A stretch of 64,000 nucleotides of DNA, taken from positions 496,001-560,000 of the forward strand of contig CAVXVA010000003.1 in the NCBI GenBank assembly GCA_963765075.1, written 5' to 3'. This document shows, piece after piece, positions 17,573 to 26,668 of the stretch; within the stretch, counting starts at the first letter, position 1, and every line of letters starts with the position of its first letter. The notes beneath the pieces were generated by a model. The model had not been told where the DNA came from. It did not search any database and was given only the letters and a program-made list of their open reading frames with translations. The translations under genes were made by a program, and so were the position numbers. This DNA is from JAENVU01 sp963765075. Its GTDB lineage: Bacteria > Actinomycetota > Acidimicrobiia > IMCC26256 > JAENVU01.

Positions 17573-18252
17573 CCACGAATCTGCCCACCGGCGACGAGAA
17601 GCGCGCCACCGTCACCGCCATGTTCGATCGCGTCGCGCCGAGCTACGACAAGCTCAATCGTCTGATCTCACTCGGCCAGGACACGCGCTGGCGTCGCCAC
17701 ACCATCGACTCGCTCGGTCTCCGGAGTGGTCGGGTGCTCGACCTCGCGTGCGGCACCGGCGACCTCTGCCGCGAACTCAACGGCCGCGGCCTCACCGCCA
17801 TCGGGTTCGACCTGTCACCGGGCATGCTGCACTACGCGGAGGTCCCGACCCCGCTCGTGCGGGCCGACACGCTCCAGCTCCCCGTGGCGAGCGGTGGCGC
17901 CGACGGCATCACGTGCGGGTTCGCGCTGCGCAACTTCACCGACCTGGGCGCCTTTGCACGGGAGTGCGCGCGGGTGGTTCGCCCCGGTGGTCGCATCGCT
18001 CTGCTCGACGCGGCGGAGCCAACCAATCCGGTCATGCGGGCCGGCCACACCGTCTGGTTCCGCCACGCCGTTCCGCGGATCGGCGGATGGTTGGGCGACG
18101 CGCAGGCCTACCGCTACCTCCCGGCATCGACCGCGTACCTCCCCGCCCCCACCGAGCTCCTCGAACTCTTCCGCGCGGCCGGCTTCACCGACGTGGCGCG
18201 GCGTACGTTCACCGGTGGTGCGGTCCAGCTCATCACAGGATGCCGGGCATGA
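17569..18252 (+). CDS. menG: Demethylmenaquinone methyltransferase
   Basis: A 227-residue SAM-dependent C-methyltransferase that performs the last step of menaquinone synthesis. Family signatures are present in order: FDRVAPSYDKLNRLISLG near the N-terminus, the SAM-binding VLDLACGTGDL, and FALRNFTDL, followed by RYLPAS near the C-terminus. Length matches UbiE/MenG (about 230-250). It overlaps merR upstream and menF downstream by four bases each, so the three are one translational unit. Confidence 0.94.
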   Translation: MTTNLPTGDEKRATVTAMFDRVAPSYDKLNRLISLGQDTRWRRHTIDSLGLRSGRVLDLACGTGDLCRELNGRGLTAIGFDLSPGMLHYAEVPTPLVRADTLQLPVASGGADGITCGFALRNFTDLGAFARECARVVRPGGRIALLDAAEPTNPVMRAGHTVWFRHAVPRIGGWLGDAQAYRYLPASTAYLPAPTELLELFRAAGFTDVARRTFTGGAVQLITGCRA

Positions 18253-19465
18253 CCCAGGTCCAGGCCACGACGGCCCCCACCGGTCCGCTCGTTGCGACCA
18301 CGCGCGCGATCACCAGGACCGGCGATCTCGTCGACCGGCTCGGTGTCGACGGGTTCGCCTGGATCCGCGATGGCATCGGCTTCGTCACCGGCGGCGTCGC
18401 GGCTCGGGTACCGGTCGACGACGTCGACGCCGCGCTCTCCCTGATCGCGGTGACCGACGGCATCGGCGATCGCGGGACCGGCGCCATCGCGGTCGGGCAT
18501 CTGCCCTTCACCCCCGATCCGGCCGCCACGATGATCGTGCCCGAGTGGGTCGAAGGCCGCCGCGCCGATGGAAGCTGGTGGCGCACCGAGTTCACGCGCG
18601 GCGTCGCCCTCGGAACCGAGCCACTGGGCCGGGTTCCTCCCGCGGCAGCCGAGCCGGTCCCGCCCGGGGATCTCGTCATCCACGAACTCATGGACCGCTC
18701 CACGTGGGCGGACGCGGTCGCGGCCGCGCTCGATGCCATCGACGCCGGCCGCCTCGTCAAAGTCGTGCTCGCCCGAGCAATCCGCGTCGACGCGCAACGC
18801 CCGATCAACCCCGCGTGGGTGCTCCGACGCCTGGCCGACCGCGAGCCCGACCGGTTCCTCTACGCCTCCGACGGCTTCGTGGGGGCATCGCCCGAACTGC
18901 TCATCCGCCGCGAGGCCGACACCGTCACCGCGCGACCGCTGGCCGGGACCGAACCCGTCGCGCCCACGCGCGCCCCGCGACCCGGCTCACCCAATCGCCG
19001 AAGCAGCGCCACGAACATCAGGTGGTCGTGGCCACGATCACCGACGTGCTGCGCCACCACTGCGACGACGTCGTGGCCGGCGACCCGGAGGTCACCGAAC
19101 TCCCCGACGTGTCCCACCTCGCCACCCGCGTCCGGGCCCTCGCCCGACCCACTACGCCGAGCGCGCTCGGCCTCGCGCGGGCCCTCCACCCCACGCCGGC
19201 CGTCGGTGGCGTCCCCCGCGACCTCGCGCTCGAACTGATCCGACAGCACGAACCGATCCCGCGCGATCGCTACGCGGGCCCGGTGGGCTGGGTCGACGCC
19301 GCCGGCGACGGCGAGTTCGCGGTGGCGCTGCGCGGCGCCCGCCTCGACGGGTCGACCGCGATCGTGCACGCCGGCGCCGGCATCGTCGCCGGCAGCGTGG
19401 TCGAGCGCGAATGGGACGAGACCACCGCCAAACTCGAACCGATCCTGCACGCCCTGACTACGTAG
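18249..19465 (+). pseudogene. menF: Isochorismate synthase, frameshifted
   Basis: Converts chorismate to isochorismate, the first step of the menaquinone pathway. The first frame gives an N-terminal domain, then LVKVVLARAIRV and FLYASDGFVGASPELL, the start of the chorismate-binding core, and the catalytic-region ARPLAGT. Between about 18960 and 18990, in a C-rich stretch, one base is missing; the other frame then continues with QRHEHQVVV, TPAVGGVPRD and the terminal IVAGSVVEREWDET. Joined length is about 405 residues, normal for MenF/EntC. As every other men gene is intact, a read error is likelier than a true loss. The 3' end overlaps menD by eight bases, tail to tail. Confidence 0.88.
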
Positions 19466-21194
19466 ACCCCCGTACCGCTCGTCCGACTGCGGCCCACGCC
19501 TGGGCATGATGGTCGACGTTTCGTGCGCGGTCGGTCCGTACGATCACGACCGCGGGGCTGCCGACGGCGACGGCCTCGGCGACCACGCCCGCCAGGGCGT
19601 CGGGTGCCTCCACCGTCGTCGTGGTGAAGCCGTGGGCCCGAGCGATCGCGGCGAGATCGACCTCGGGCGGAGTGCCGAACAGTTCTTCGAAGCCGGCCGG
19701 GCCTGCGGCCTGGGGCAAGAACGAGAAGATGCCTCCGCCCCCGTTGTCGATCACGACCACCACCAGGTTCGGAGCCAGAGCTGCGGCCGCCAATCGGCCA
19801 CCGCCGTCGTGCAGGAAGCAGAGATCGCCGCACAACGCGACCACCGGACTCGACGCGGCGAGGGCGACACCGGTTGCGGTCGCGATGAATCCGTCGATCC
19901 CGTTGACCCCGCGGTTGGCAAGCACTCGAATGTCGTCGCGGGGCGCGGCAAACCACTCGACATCGCGCACCGGCATGCTCGACGCAACGACCAAGGCCGC
20001 GTCGGCGGGGACCGCACGCACGACATCTCGCGCCGCGCGCGGCTCGGAACACTCTCGCCAGCTGTCCACCGTGGCATCCAGCGCCGCGGCGGCTCGCTCC
20101 TCGGCGGCGGTCCAGCTCTCGGCCCAACCCGACGCCGGCGCGCGCCGCTCGTCCAGGCGAGCCGCGAGTTCGGTCAGCAACCACTCGGCCTCGGCGGCGA
20201 TGACCGACGAGGCTCCGTAGACGGGTACGCGCCAGCGGCCATGCGGATCGATCAGTCGCGTGTCGGTACCGACCCGTTCCAGCCACCGGATCACCGTCGC
20301 GCTGGTGAGCGGCGCGCCGACGCGCAGGGCCAGCGTCGGCGCATGCGCCGCCGCGAAGTCGGGATCGCGCACCAGCCCTTCGGAGCGCGCGATCGCGGCC
20401 GGGAGCGCGCCGAGCCCGGAAAGCAGGTCGGGGATCAGCGGCCAGCCGCTGGCCGTCGCGAATCGTTGGATCGTCTCCGGCGCCACCCCGTGCCCTGCGC
20501 CCGCAATGACCACTCCGTGCGGCGCGGCGACGATCTCGTCGACCAGCGCCGAGAGCGCCGCGGGCGTCAGGTGCGCGGCCGCGTCCGGGTCGGCGGCCCG
20601 CGCATTCGGGTCGACCGGCGCCTCCGACGGTTCCGGCCCGACCAATGAGTCCGCTGCGGGAACCAGCGGTTCGGCGAAGGCGAGGTTCAGGTGCACCGGA
20701 CCGGGCACTGCACCCGTCGCCTCGGCCACCGACCGCGCACCCAGCGCGCGCCACTCGCCCACCCGGCCGGCGTCGTCGACCGGGGCCGGCGGGTCGGCGA
20801 ACCACCGGACCGCGGCACCGAAGAGACGGCGTTGGTCGATCGTCTGCGGAGCACCGGTGTCGCGCAGTTCGGGCGGTCGATCGGCCGTCGCCACGATCAT
20901 CGGCACGAACCCGTGATGAGCTTCGAGCACCGCCGGATGCAGGTTCGCCGCCGCGGTGCCCGACGTCGTGATCACCACCGCGGGCCGACCGGTGATACGC
21001 CCCAGACCGACCGCCACGAACGCGGCGGCCCGCTCGTCGAGCACGATGTGTCGGGCCAGGCGACCCTCGGCGGCCACTGCGTAGGCCAACGGCGCCGACC
21101 GCGACCCGGGCGAGATCACGACGTCGGTCACGCCGGCCCGAACCCACCCGTCGACGAGCGCCCCAGTGAAGGCGGAGTTCACCTCGCGGCTCAT
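19458..21194 (-). CDS. menD: SEPHCHC synthase MenD
   Basis: A 578-residue thiamine-diphosphate enzyme that adds succinic semialdehyde, from 2-oxoglutarate, to isochorismate. The N-terminal ISPGSRSAPLAYA motif, the catalytic glutamate in VLDERAAAFVAVG, TTSGTAAANLHPAV and the ThDP/Mg site ALCGDLCFLHDGGG with the later VIDNGGGGIFSFLP are all present. The single plausible start, ATG 21194, faces the menH start only 14 bases away, so the two promoters must overlap each other's coding starts. No ribosome site is evident. Confidence 0.96.
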   Translation of the reverse strand: MSREVNSAFTGALVDGWVRAGVTDVVISPGSRSAPLAYAVAAEGRLARHIVLDERAAAFVAVGLGRITGRPAVVITTSGTAAANLHPAVLEAHHGFVPMIVATADRPPELRDTGAPQTIDQRRLFGAAVRWFADPPAPVDDAGRVGEWRALGARSVAEATGAVPGPVHLNLAFAEPLVPAADSLVGPEPSEAPVDPNARAADPDAAAHLTPAALSALVDEIVAAPHGVVIAGAGHGVAPETIQRFATASGWPLIPDLLSGLGALPAAIARSEGLVRDPDFAAAHAPTLALRVGAPLTSATVIRWLERVGTDTRLIDPHGRWRVPVYGASSVIAAEAEWLLTELAARLDERRAPASGWAESWTAAEERAAAALDATVDSWRECSEPRAARDVVRAVPADAALVVASSMPVRDVEWFAAPRDDIRVLANRGVNGIDGFIATATGVALAASSPVVALCGDLCFLHDGGGRLAAAALAPNLVVVVIDNGGGGIFSFLPQAAGPAGFEELFGTPPEVDLAAIARAHGFTTTTVEAPDALAGVVAEAVAVGSPAVVIVRTDRARNVDHHAQAWAAVGRAVRGST

Positions 21195-21208
21195 GGCACC
21201 ATTCCCCC

Positions 21209-21910
21209 ATGCGACTCGCCCTGGTTCCGGGATTCTCGCAACCCGCAAGCGCCTGGGGACCGGTGATCGAAGCGTTGCCGGCGCTCGTCCGAGCCGACGC
21301 CGAGCCAGTCGAAGTACCCGACGGGCTCGAGTTCGCCCCGACCGCGGCTGCGATCGGGGCCGCCACGGGAACCGCCACCTACGTGGGCTACTCGATGGGC
21401 GGACGGCTGGCCCTGCGGCTCGCCATCGACCGACCCGAACTCGTGCACCGACTCGTCTTGGTGAGCGCGGGCGTGGGCATTCGCGACCCCGAGGGACGCC
21501 GAGCACGCATCGCGATCGATCAGGAGCGGGCCGACGCCATTCATCGCCTCGGCGTCGCGGCCTTTCTCGAAGATTGGGTCCGCCAACCTCTGTTCGCCAC
21601 CTTGCCACCCGCCGCGGCCATGGTCGACCAACGGGCCGCGGCGATGACCGCCGACCGGCTCGCGCACCAGATACTCACGTTGGGTCAGGGCCAGATGGAG
21701 CCGTTGCACGACCGGCTCGCCTCGATCAGCGTGCCGACGACGGTCGTCGTCGGGAACCTCGACTCCCGCTATGGCGCGATCGGCGAAGAGATCGCAACCT
21801 CGATTCCCGGCGCCACCCTCGTTCGCCTCGACGGCGGCCACGCGCTCCCGCTCGAGGCACCGGCCGCACTGGCGGCGGTGATCGCCGCGGCTCACGCCGC
21901 CACCGCATAA
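21209..21910 (+). CDS. menH: SHCHC synthase MenH-like alpha/beta hydrolase
   Basis: A 233-residue alpha/beta-hydrolase-fold enzyme that eliminates pyruvate from SEPHCHC. The oxyanion region is LVPGFSQPASAWGPV, the nucleophile elbow YVGYSMGGRLAL, the acid lies near VVGNLDSRYGAIG, and the histidine is in LDGGHALPLEAP. General hydrolases look alike, but the position between menD and menC makes MenH likely. A CACCAT box six bases before the ATG could be a leaderless -10. Its last 19 bases overlap the end of menC on the other strand. Confidence 0.85.
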   Translation: MRLALVPGFSQPASAWGPVIEALPALVRADAEPVEVPDGLEFAPTAAAIGAATGTATYVGYSMGGRLALRLAIDRPELVHRLVLVSAGVGIRDPEGRRARIAIDQERADAIHRLGVAAFLEDWVRQPLFATLPPAAAMVDQRAAAMTADRLAHQILTLGQGQMEPLHDRLASISVPTTVVVGNLDSRYGAIGEEIATSIPGATLVRLDGGHALPLEAPAALAAVIAAAHAATA

Positions 21911-22755
21911 CGCGCGAGCCGGGCCGGGTCCGGCACCGGCGGAAACCGCGCGTCGAGGTGCAGCACCCCGGCCACCGGCACGAGCGGTCGGTCGGTCACG
22001 TCACCGGCGATCGAGTGCAGCGTCGCCAACCCGCAGGCGTAGGCCAGCTCGGGCAGCGCGGCGGCCAAGGCCAGCCCGGCTGCGAGCCCGATCGAGGTCT
22101 CGAACATCGACGTCACGACCGCGGGCAGTTCCGCCGCGTCGGCGATCGCGAGGGCGGCCCGCACTCCCCCGGCCGGTTGCACCTTCAGCACCACGATGTC
22201 GGCCGCATTCGTCACCGCGAGCCGGCGGGCGTCGGCCACGGTCCGGATGCATTCATCGGCGGCGACCGGCATCGGCACTCGCCGGCGCACCGTGCAAAGG
22301 TCGTCCAGCGTGAGCACCGGCTGTTCCGCGAACTCCAGATCCGACGCGCCCATCGCGGTGAGCGTGGCGACGGCCGTCTCGACGTCCCACGCGCCATTCG
22401 CATCCACACGGATCCGCGCGTCCGGCCCGAGTTGGTCGCGCAATGCTGCGACCCGGCGGATGTCCCGGGCCGGATCACCCCGGCCGACCTTCACTTTCAC
22501 GGTCGGGTTCGGACCCCACCCGTCGACCGTCGCGACACTCGGAAGCGGGTCCGTCGGGCCCAGGAGCTGATTGATCGGCACCGCAGTCCGCACGAACGAG
22601 GGCCAGCCCTCGGTCGCCGCCTCGACTGCCGCGGCCCGGGCGCGCGCCGGGTCACACGGGTAGCCCGCAAGCGGTGAGCACTCGCCCCACCCGACCGGGC
22701 CCTCGACGAGGGTGACGTCGCGATCGCCGATGCGCAGTCGGTGCTCGGTGATCAT
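21892..22755 (-). CDS. menC: o-Succinylbenzoate synthase
   Basis: A 287-residue enolase-superfamily dehydratase that aromatises SHCHC. The catalytic lysine (TVKVKVGRG), three metal ligands (RVDANGAW, FAEQPV, VAADEC) and the second lysine (VVLKVQPAG) occur in the right order and spacing. The N-terminal domain is shorter than in E. coli, as is usual in Actinobacteria. The start overlaps menA by four bases (ATGA). Confidence 0.94.
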   Translation of the reverse strand: MITEHRLRIGDRDVTLVEGPVGWGECSPLAGYPCDPARARAAAVEAATEGWPSFVRTAVPINQLLGPTDPLPSVATVDGWGPNPTVKVKVGRGDPARDIRRVAALRDQLGPDARIRVDANGAWDVETAVATLTAMGASDLEFAEQPVLTLDDLCTVRRRVPMPVAADECIRTVADARRLAVTNAADIVVLKVQPAGGVRAALAIADAAELPAVVTSMFETSIGLAAGLALAAALPELAYACGLATLHSIAGDVTDRPLVPVAGVLHLDARFPPVPDPARLARYAVAA

Positions 22756-23621
22756 CCGAGTGCGAGACCGATCGTCGTGAGGAGCGCGACCACGATCGTG
22801 AATCGCACCGTCCCGACGAGCGCATTGACCAACGACCGCGGATCCTCGCGCTGGGTCACCAGGCGGATCGGCCCGAGCGCGAAGACGACCGCGAGGAGTC
22901 CCAATGCGGCGAGCGGCACCTCGGTGGCAATGACCACCACCGCCACGAGCGATCCGACGAAGCAGCCGACGAACAGGCGCGTCGCGAACGAACGGCCGAA
23001 CCGGACTGCGAGCGTGCGCTTCCCGGAAACCGAGTCGGTGGCGATGTCACGGATGTTGTTGACCAGCAGCACGGCGCACGCCGGCAGACCCACGACGAGC
23101 GACCCCCACCACGCCACCGCCGGCACGCTGGTGGCCTGCACGTAGGCCGAACCGGCACACGCGGCGAAGCCGAAGAACGCCAGGACCGCGACTTCACCCC
23201 AACCGGCGTACCCGTAAGGCCGGCGGCCGCCGGTGTAACCCCACGCCGCGGCAATCGACACCACACCGAGCAGGATCAGCCGCAGGTCGACCACCACCGA
23301 CAGCGCGAGCCCGAACGCCGCGCCGAGCCCCAACGAGATGATCGCCGCTCGCTTGACCGCCGTCGGCGTGGCCGTGCCGGTTGCGGTCAACCGCATCGGC
23401 CCCCGCCGTTCGGCGTCGGTGCCGCGCACTCCGTCGGCGTAGTCGTTCGCGTAGTTGACGCCGATCTGCAGCGAGATCGCGACCGCCAACGCAAGCCCGG
23501 CCCGCACCGGCCGCAACTCGGTCTCGGTGGTCGCGGCCGCCGTCCCCAGGACCACCGGTGCGATCGCGAGCCCGAGGGTACGGGGCCGTGCCCCCGCGAC
23601 CCATTCCGCCGCAGTGGTCAT
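22752..23621 (-). CDS. menA: 1,4-Dihydroxy-2-naphthoate polyprenyltransferase
   Basis: A 289-residue UbiA-superfamily integral membrane prenyltransferase with eight to nine predicted helices. The two Asp-rich motifs for prenyl diphosphate are NYANDYADGVRGTD (about 56-69) and NNIRDIATD (about 188-196). It attaches the polyprenyl tail to DHNA before MenG acts. It lies between menC (overlap) and menB (41-base gap) and is probably transcribed with both. Confidence 0.95.
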   Translation of the reverse strand: MTTAAEWVAGARPRTLGLAIAPVVLGTAAATTETELRPVRAGLALAVAISLQIGVNYANDYADGVRGTDAERRGPMRLTATGTATPTAVKRAAIISLGLGAAFGLALSVVVDLRLILLGVVSIAAAWGYTGGRRPYGYAGWGEVAVLAFFGFAACAGSAYVQATSVPAVAWWGSLVVGLPACAVLLVNNIRDIATDSVSGKRTLAVRFGRSFATRLFVGCFVGSLVAVVVIATEVPLAALGLLAVVFALGPIRLVTQREDPRSLVNALVGTVRFTIVVALLTTIGLALG

Positions 23622-23662
23622 GTCGGTCGTCCGGTCATCGAGGTCCGGTCAACGGCGCCGGG

Positions 23663-24505
23663 TCACGGACGCTTCGGGTACTGGTCGAAATCGGGCTTCC
23701 GCCGCTCGAGGTACGCGCGCTTGCCCTCTTGGGCTTCTTCCGACATGTAGTAGAGGAGGGTCGCGTCGCCGGCGAGTTGCTGGATACCCGCGAGGCCGTC
23801 GTCGGCCGCATTCATCGATGCCTTGATCATGCGGAGCGCGAGCGGACTCATCCCGAGCATCTCGCGACACCACGCGACGGTCTCGACTTCGAGATCCGCC
23901 AACGGCACGACGGTGTTGACGAGTCCCATGTCGAGCGCGGCCTCGGCGTCGTACTGGCGGCACAACATCCAGATTTCGCGCGCCTTCTTCTGACCGACCG
24001 ACCGCGCGAGCAGGCCCGAGCCGTACCCGCCGTCGAAGGATCCGACCTTCGGCCCGGTCTGACCGAAGCGGGCATTGTCGGCCGCGATGGTGAGATCACA
24101 CACGACGTGGAGCACGTGGCCACCGCCGATCGCGTATCCCGCGACCATGGCGATCACCGGCTTGGGTAAGCGGCGAATCTGAATCTGGAGGTCGAGCACG
24201 TTGAGTCGCCCGATCCCGTCGGCGCCGACGTACCCGTCGTCGCCCCGCACGCGCTGGTCGCCACCGGAGCAGAACGCGTCCGGCCCCTCACCGGTGAGGA
24301 TGATCACACCCACCGTGGGGTCGTCGCGGGCGATCTCGAAGGCATCGCGCAGCTCGAACAGTGTCTGGGGCCGGAAGGCGTTGCGCACCTCGGGCCGACA
24401 GATCGTGAGCTTGGCGATGCCGTCGGACACCTCGTAGCGAATGTCGCCGAACTCGTGCTCGGTGGGCTTCCACTCCGCGCCCGGACGGATCGGGTTCGTT
24501 GTCAC
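23663..24505 (-). CDS. menB: 1,4-Dihydroxy-2-naphthoyl-CoA synthase
   Basis: A 280-residue crotonase-fold Dieckmann cyclase converting OSB-CoA to DHNA-CoA. Highly typical stretches: FCSGGDQRVRG, AGYAIGGGHVLHV, VGSFDGGYGSGLLAR, KAREIWMLCRQYDA and ALDMGLVNTVVPL. I chose GTG 24505, which has a strong GGAGG four bases upstream; unlike many genes here it has a leadered message. Upstream, the palindromic operator 24522-24537 overlaps the probable transcription start, so the binding protein could repress it. Confidence 0.96.
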   Translation of the reverse strand: MTTNPIRPGAEWKPTEHEFGDIRYEVSDGIAKLTICRPEVRNAFRPQTLFELRDAFEIARDDPTVGVIILTGEGPDAFCSGGDQRVRGDDGYVGADGIGRLNVLDLQIQIRRLPKPVIAMVAGYAIGGGHVLHVVCDLTIAADNARFGQTGPKVGSFDGGYGSGLLARSVGQKKAREIWMLCRQYDAEAALDMGLVNTVVPLADLEVETVAWCREMLGMSPLALRMIKASMNAADDGLAGIQQLAGDATLLYYMSEEAQEGKRAYLERRKPDFDQYPKRP

Positions 24506-24521
24506 GCTTCCTCCAACTCTG

Positions 24522-24537
24522 GGAGTGATCACTCCTA
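24522..24537. promoter_or_regulatory. Palindromic operator between menB and menE
   Basis: GGAGTGATCACTCCTA, identical to 16755-16770 at the merR start; the first 14 bases are a perfect palindrome. It lies in the 50-base gap between divergent menB and menE, upstream of a TACGCT box (24542-24547) eight bases before the menE ATG. Predicted binding site of the MerR protein at 16781-17572. Confidence 0.7.
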
Positions 24538-24555
24538 TCGTTACGCTACCGAGGA

Positions 24556-25740
24556 ATGACCGGGCCGAACGACTCGCAGCTCCACGCGATCGCCCTCCCG
24601 GGCCCCGAGGCCGCCGCGGCGGTACGGAGGGCGTGGGACGAGGGGCATGCGGTGTCGGTCCTCGATCCGAACCCCGCCGGGTCGGCCGAGCGGCTGGACG
24701 CGTTGGCCCCCACCCATGTGATCGATGGCGACGGGGTCCGCCCGTTCCCTGGAGGTCGTGGTGTGGTCGAAGGGGTGGGCGCGGTGGTCGCCACCTCCGG
24801 CACGACGGGCACGCCCCGCCTCGTGCAGCTGACGACCGCGGGCCTACGCGCGTCGGCCGTCGCCGTGCACGCGGCGATCGGGCTCGAGCCCACGGACCGC
24901 TGGTTGGCGTGTGTCCCACTCCACGCGGTCGCGGGGCTCGCGATCGTGGCCCGCGGCTACTTCGACGGCGTGTCCGTCGAGACCCACGCACGGTTCGATC
25001 TCGACGACGTGCTCGCGGCGGCGGGCCGATGCTCGTTGGTGTCGTTCGTGCCGACGACGTTGCGGCGCGCGCTCGACGCCGACACCGTGTCGGTCGCGCG
25101 TTTCCGCCGCGTCCTGCTCGGCGGAGGTCCGATCCCGGCATCGCTCCTGGCGCGCGCCGCCGCGGCAGGGGTCCCGGTGTCGACCACCTACGGGCTCACC
25201 GAAACCGGAGGCGGATGCGTGCACGACGGTCATCTCCTCGCCGGCGTGGAGATCGACCTCGACCCGGACACCGATGAGATCCTCGTCCGCGGACCGATGG
25301 TGATGGCCGGGTACCGCGAGGTCGCTCCGGCCGCGGCCCCGGTCGGACTCGGCCTCGAAGCCGACGGTTGGTTCCGCACCGGTGACGTCGGCCAGTGGGC
25401 GGCCGACGGTCGCCTCGAGGTGATCGACCGGATCAAGGACCTCATCATCACCGGCGGCGTGAACGTCAGCCCGGTCCGCATCGAAGCGGTCCTCCGCGAG
25501 ATCCCCGGGATCGCCGACGTCGCCATCGTCGGTGATCCCCACCCGGAGTGGGGCGAACACGTGGTGGCGTGGATCGTTCCCGTCGACGTCGCGAATCCGC
25601 CATCGCTCGAAACGCTGCGCGCCGCCGGGACCGCTGCGGGCCTGACTCCCGCCGAACTCCCCCGCGCCGTCCGCACCATCACCGAGATCCCGCGCACACC
25701 GAACGGCAAGCCCCTGCGGCGCACCCTCCGCCGCCCCTGA
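24556..25740 (+). CDS. menE: o-Succinylbenzoate-CoA ligase
   Basis: A 394-residue member of the ANL adenylating family that activates OSB with ATP and CoA. The P-loop-like motif ATSGTTGTPRLVQLT, the A5-type STTYGLTETGGG, the ribose-binding GWFRTGDVG and the hinge DRIKDLIITGG with the C-terminal catalytic lysine region TPNGKPLRRTL are present. The protein is shorter than fatty-acyl-CoA ligases, as MenE usually is in Actinobacteria. It faces menB across the shared operator. The 3' flank holds two hairpin repeats. Confidence 0.92.
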   Translation: MTGPNDSQLHAIALPGPEAAAAVRRAWDEGHAVSVLDPNPAGSAERLDALAPTHVIDGDGVRPFPGGRGVVEGVGAVVATSGTTGTPRLVQLTTAGLRASAVAVHAAIGLEPTDRWLACVPLHAVAGLAIVARGYFDGVSVETHARFDLDDVLAAAGRCSLVSFVPTTLRRALDADTVSVARFRRVLLGGGPIPASLLARAAAAGVPVSTTYGLTETGGGCVHDGHLLAGVEIDLDPDTDEILVRGPMVMAGYREVAPAAAPVGLGLEADGWFRTGDVGQWAADGRLEVIDRIKDLIITGGVNVSPVRIEAVLREIPGIADVAIVGDPHPEWGEHVVAWIVPVDVANPPSLETLRAAGTAAGLTPAELPRAVRTITEIPRTPNGKPLRRTLRRP

Positions 25741-25757
25741 ACCCGCCATCCCTCCCG

Positions 25758-25804
25758 GCGTTTGGCAGATGGTGGTCCGAGGCGCGCCACCACGCGCCAA
25801 ACGC
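25758..25804. repeat. Intergenic hairpin repeat, copy 1
   Basis: A two-tier hairpin: outer stem GCGTTTGGC/GCCAAACGC, a symmetric four-base internal loop, inner stem GGTGG/CCACC and an 11-base loop. It lies between convergent menE and the enoyl-CoA hydratase gene, where it could end transcription from both sides. It has no T-tract. It is closely similar to the copy at 25831 and related to the one at 48016. Confidence 0.8.
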
Positions 25805-25830
25805 TGCAAACCCCGGGGCCCCCACACGAC

Positions 25831-25875
25831 CGTTGGGCAGATGGTGGTCCGTAGCGCGCCACCACGCGCCAAACG
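25831..25875. repeat. Intergenic hairpin repeat, copy 2
   Basis: Near-identical to copy 1 with the same inner stem GGTGG/CCACC; the outer stem CGTTGGGC/GCCAAACG has one mismatch. The two copies form a tandem pair between converging genes. Confidence 0.8.
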
Positions 25876-25887
25876 CTGGGGAGTGGG

Positions 25888-26661
25888 TCAGGTGCCGGTG
25901 AAGTTGGGCGTGCGTTTCTCGGCGAAGGCGGCGAGTCCTTCTTGGAGGTCGTCGCTCTGGAAGGCGCGGCGTTCCCACTCTGCGATCTCGGCCGACGCGG
26001 CCCCACCGAGCGCAGCCGCCTCCTTCACGAGGTTGACCGCCCGTTTGTGGCCTTGCACGGTGATCGGCGCGAGCGCGGCGATCTCCGACGCGAACGCCAA
26101 CGCTTCAGCGCGGGCATCGTCCACCATGCGGGTAACCAGGCCGAGGCGTTGCGCTTCGGTGCGGTCGACGTAGCGACTCGTGACCAACAGGTCCGACGCG
26201 TTCGTCGGTCCGACGAGTTGCACCAGCCGGGTGATGTTCTTCGGGCTCAGCACGATGCCGAGCTTCGAGCCGGGGACGCCGAAGCGAGCGTCGGGGCCGA
26301 CGACGCGGTAATCGCACGCAACGGCGAGTTGGGTGCCCGCGCCGATCGCAGGACCCTGCACCGCGGCGATCACCGGGGCTGGATGATGTTGGATTGCTTC
26401 GCCGAGCAGCTCGAACGCGGGTCGGAACGAGTCGTCTCCACCGTGCTCGAGGCCGCTGTGGTCGGCCGTACGGCGCACCAGGTCGGCACCGGCGCAGAAC
26501 GCCGATCCCTCCCCCGCGATCACGACCGCCCGCAGATGGCCACCCGCTTCGAGGTGGCCGCGCAGGTCCTCGCACATCTCGGCGTTGAGCGCGTTCCGGC
26601 GGTCCGGGCGGTCCAGGATCGCCAGACCCACGTGCTCGGCCGGTTCACTCCAACGGATCAC
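25888..26661 (-). CDS. Enoyl-CoA hydratase/isomerase family protein
   Basis: A 257-residue crotonase-fold protein. RPDRRNALNAEM opens the fold, SAFCAGADL and AAVQGPAIGAGTQLAVACD form the two oxyanion-hole loops, and the C-terminal helix ends FAEKRTPNF. The second catalytic glutamate position (GSKLGIVLSPKN) lacks the usual Glu of beta-oxidation hydratases, so an isomerase, a diverged substrate or another reaction is possible. It sits eight bases from a stand-alone biotin carrier gene on the same strand. Confidence 0.87.
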   Translation of the reverse strand: MIRWSEPAEHVGLAILDRPDRRNALNAEMCEDLRGHLEAGGHLRAVVIAGEGSAFCAGADLVRRTADHSGLEHGGDDSFRPAFELLGEAIQHHPAPVIAAVQGPAIGAGTQLAVACDYRVVGPDARFGVPGSKLGIVLSPKNITRLVQLVGPTNASDLLVTSRYVDRTEAQRLGLVTRMVDDARAEALAFASEIAALAPITVQGHKRAVNLVKEAAALGGAASAEIAEWERRAFQSDDLQEGLAAFAEKRTPNFTGT

Positions 26662-26668
26662 GCCGGGA

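Noticed and set aside
25758..25875. CRISPR-like repeats
   Set aside because: Only two units, each is itself a hairpin with no regular spacer series, and no cas genes are present.
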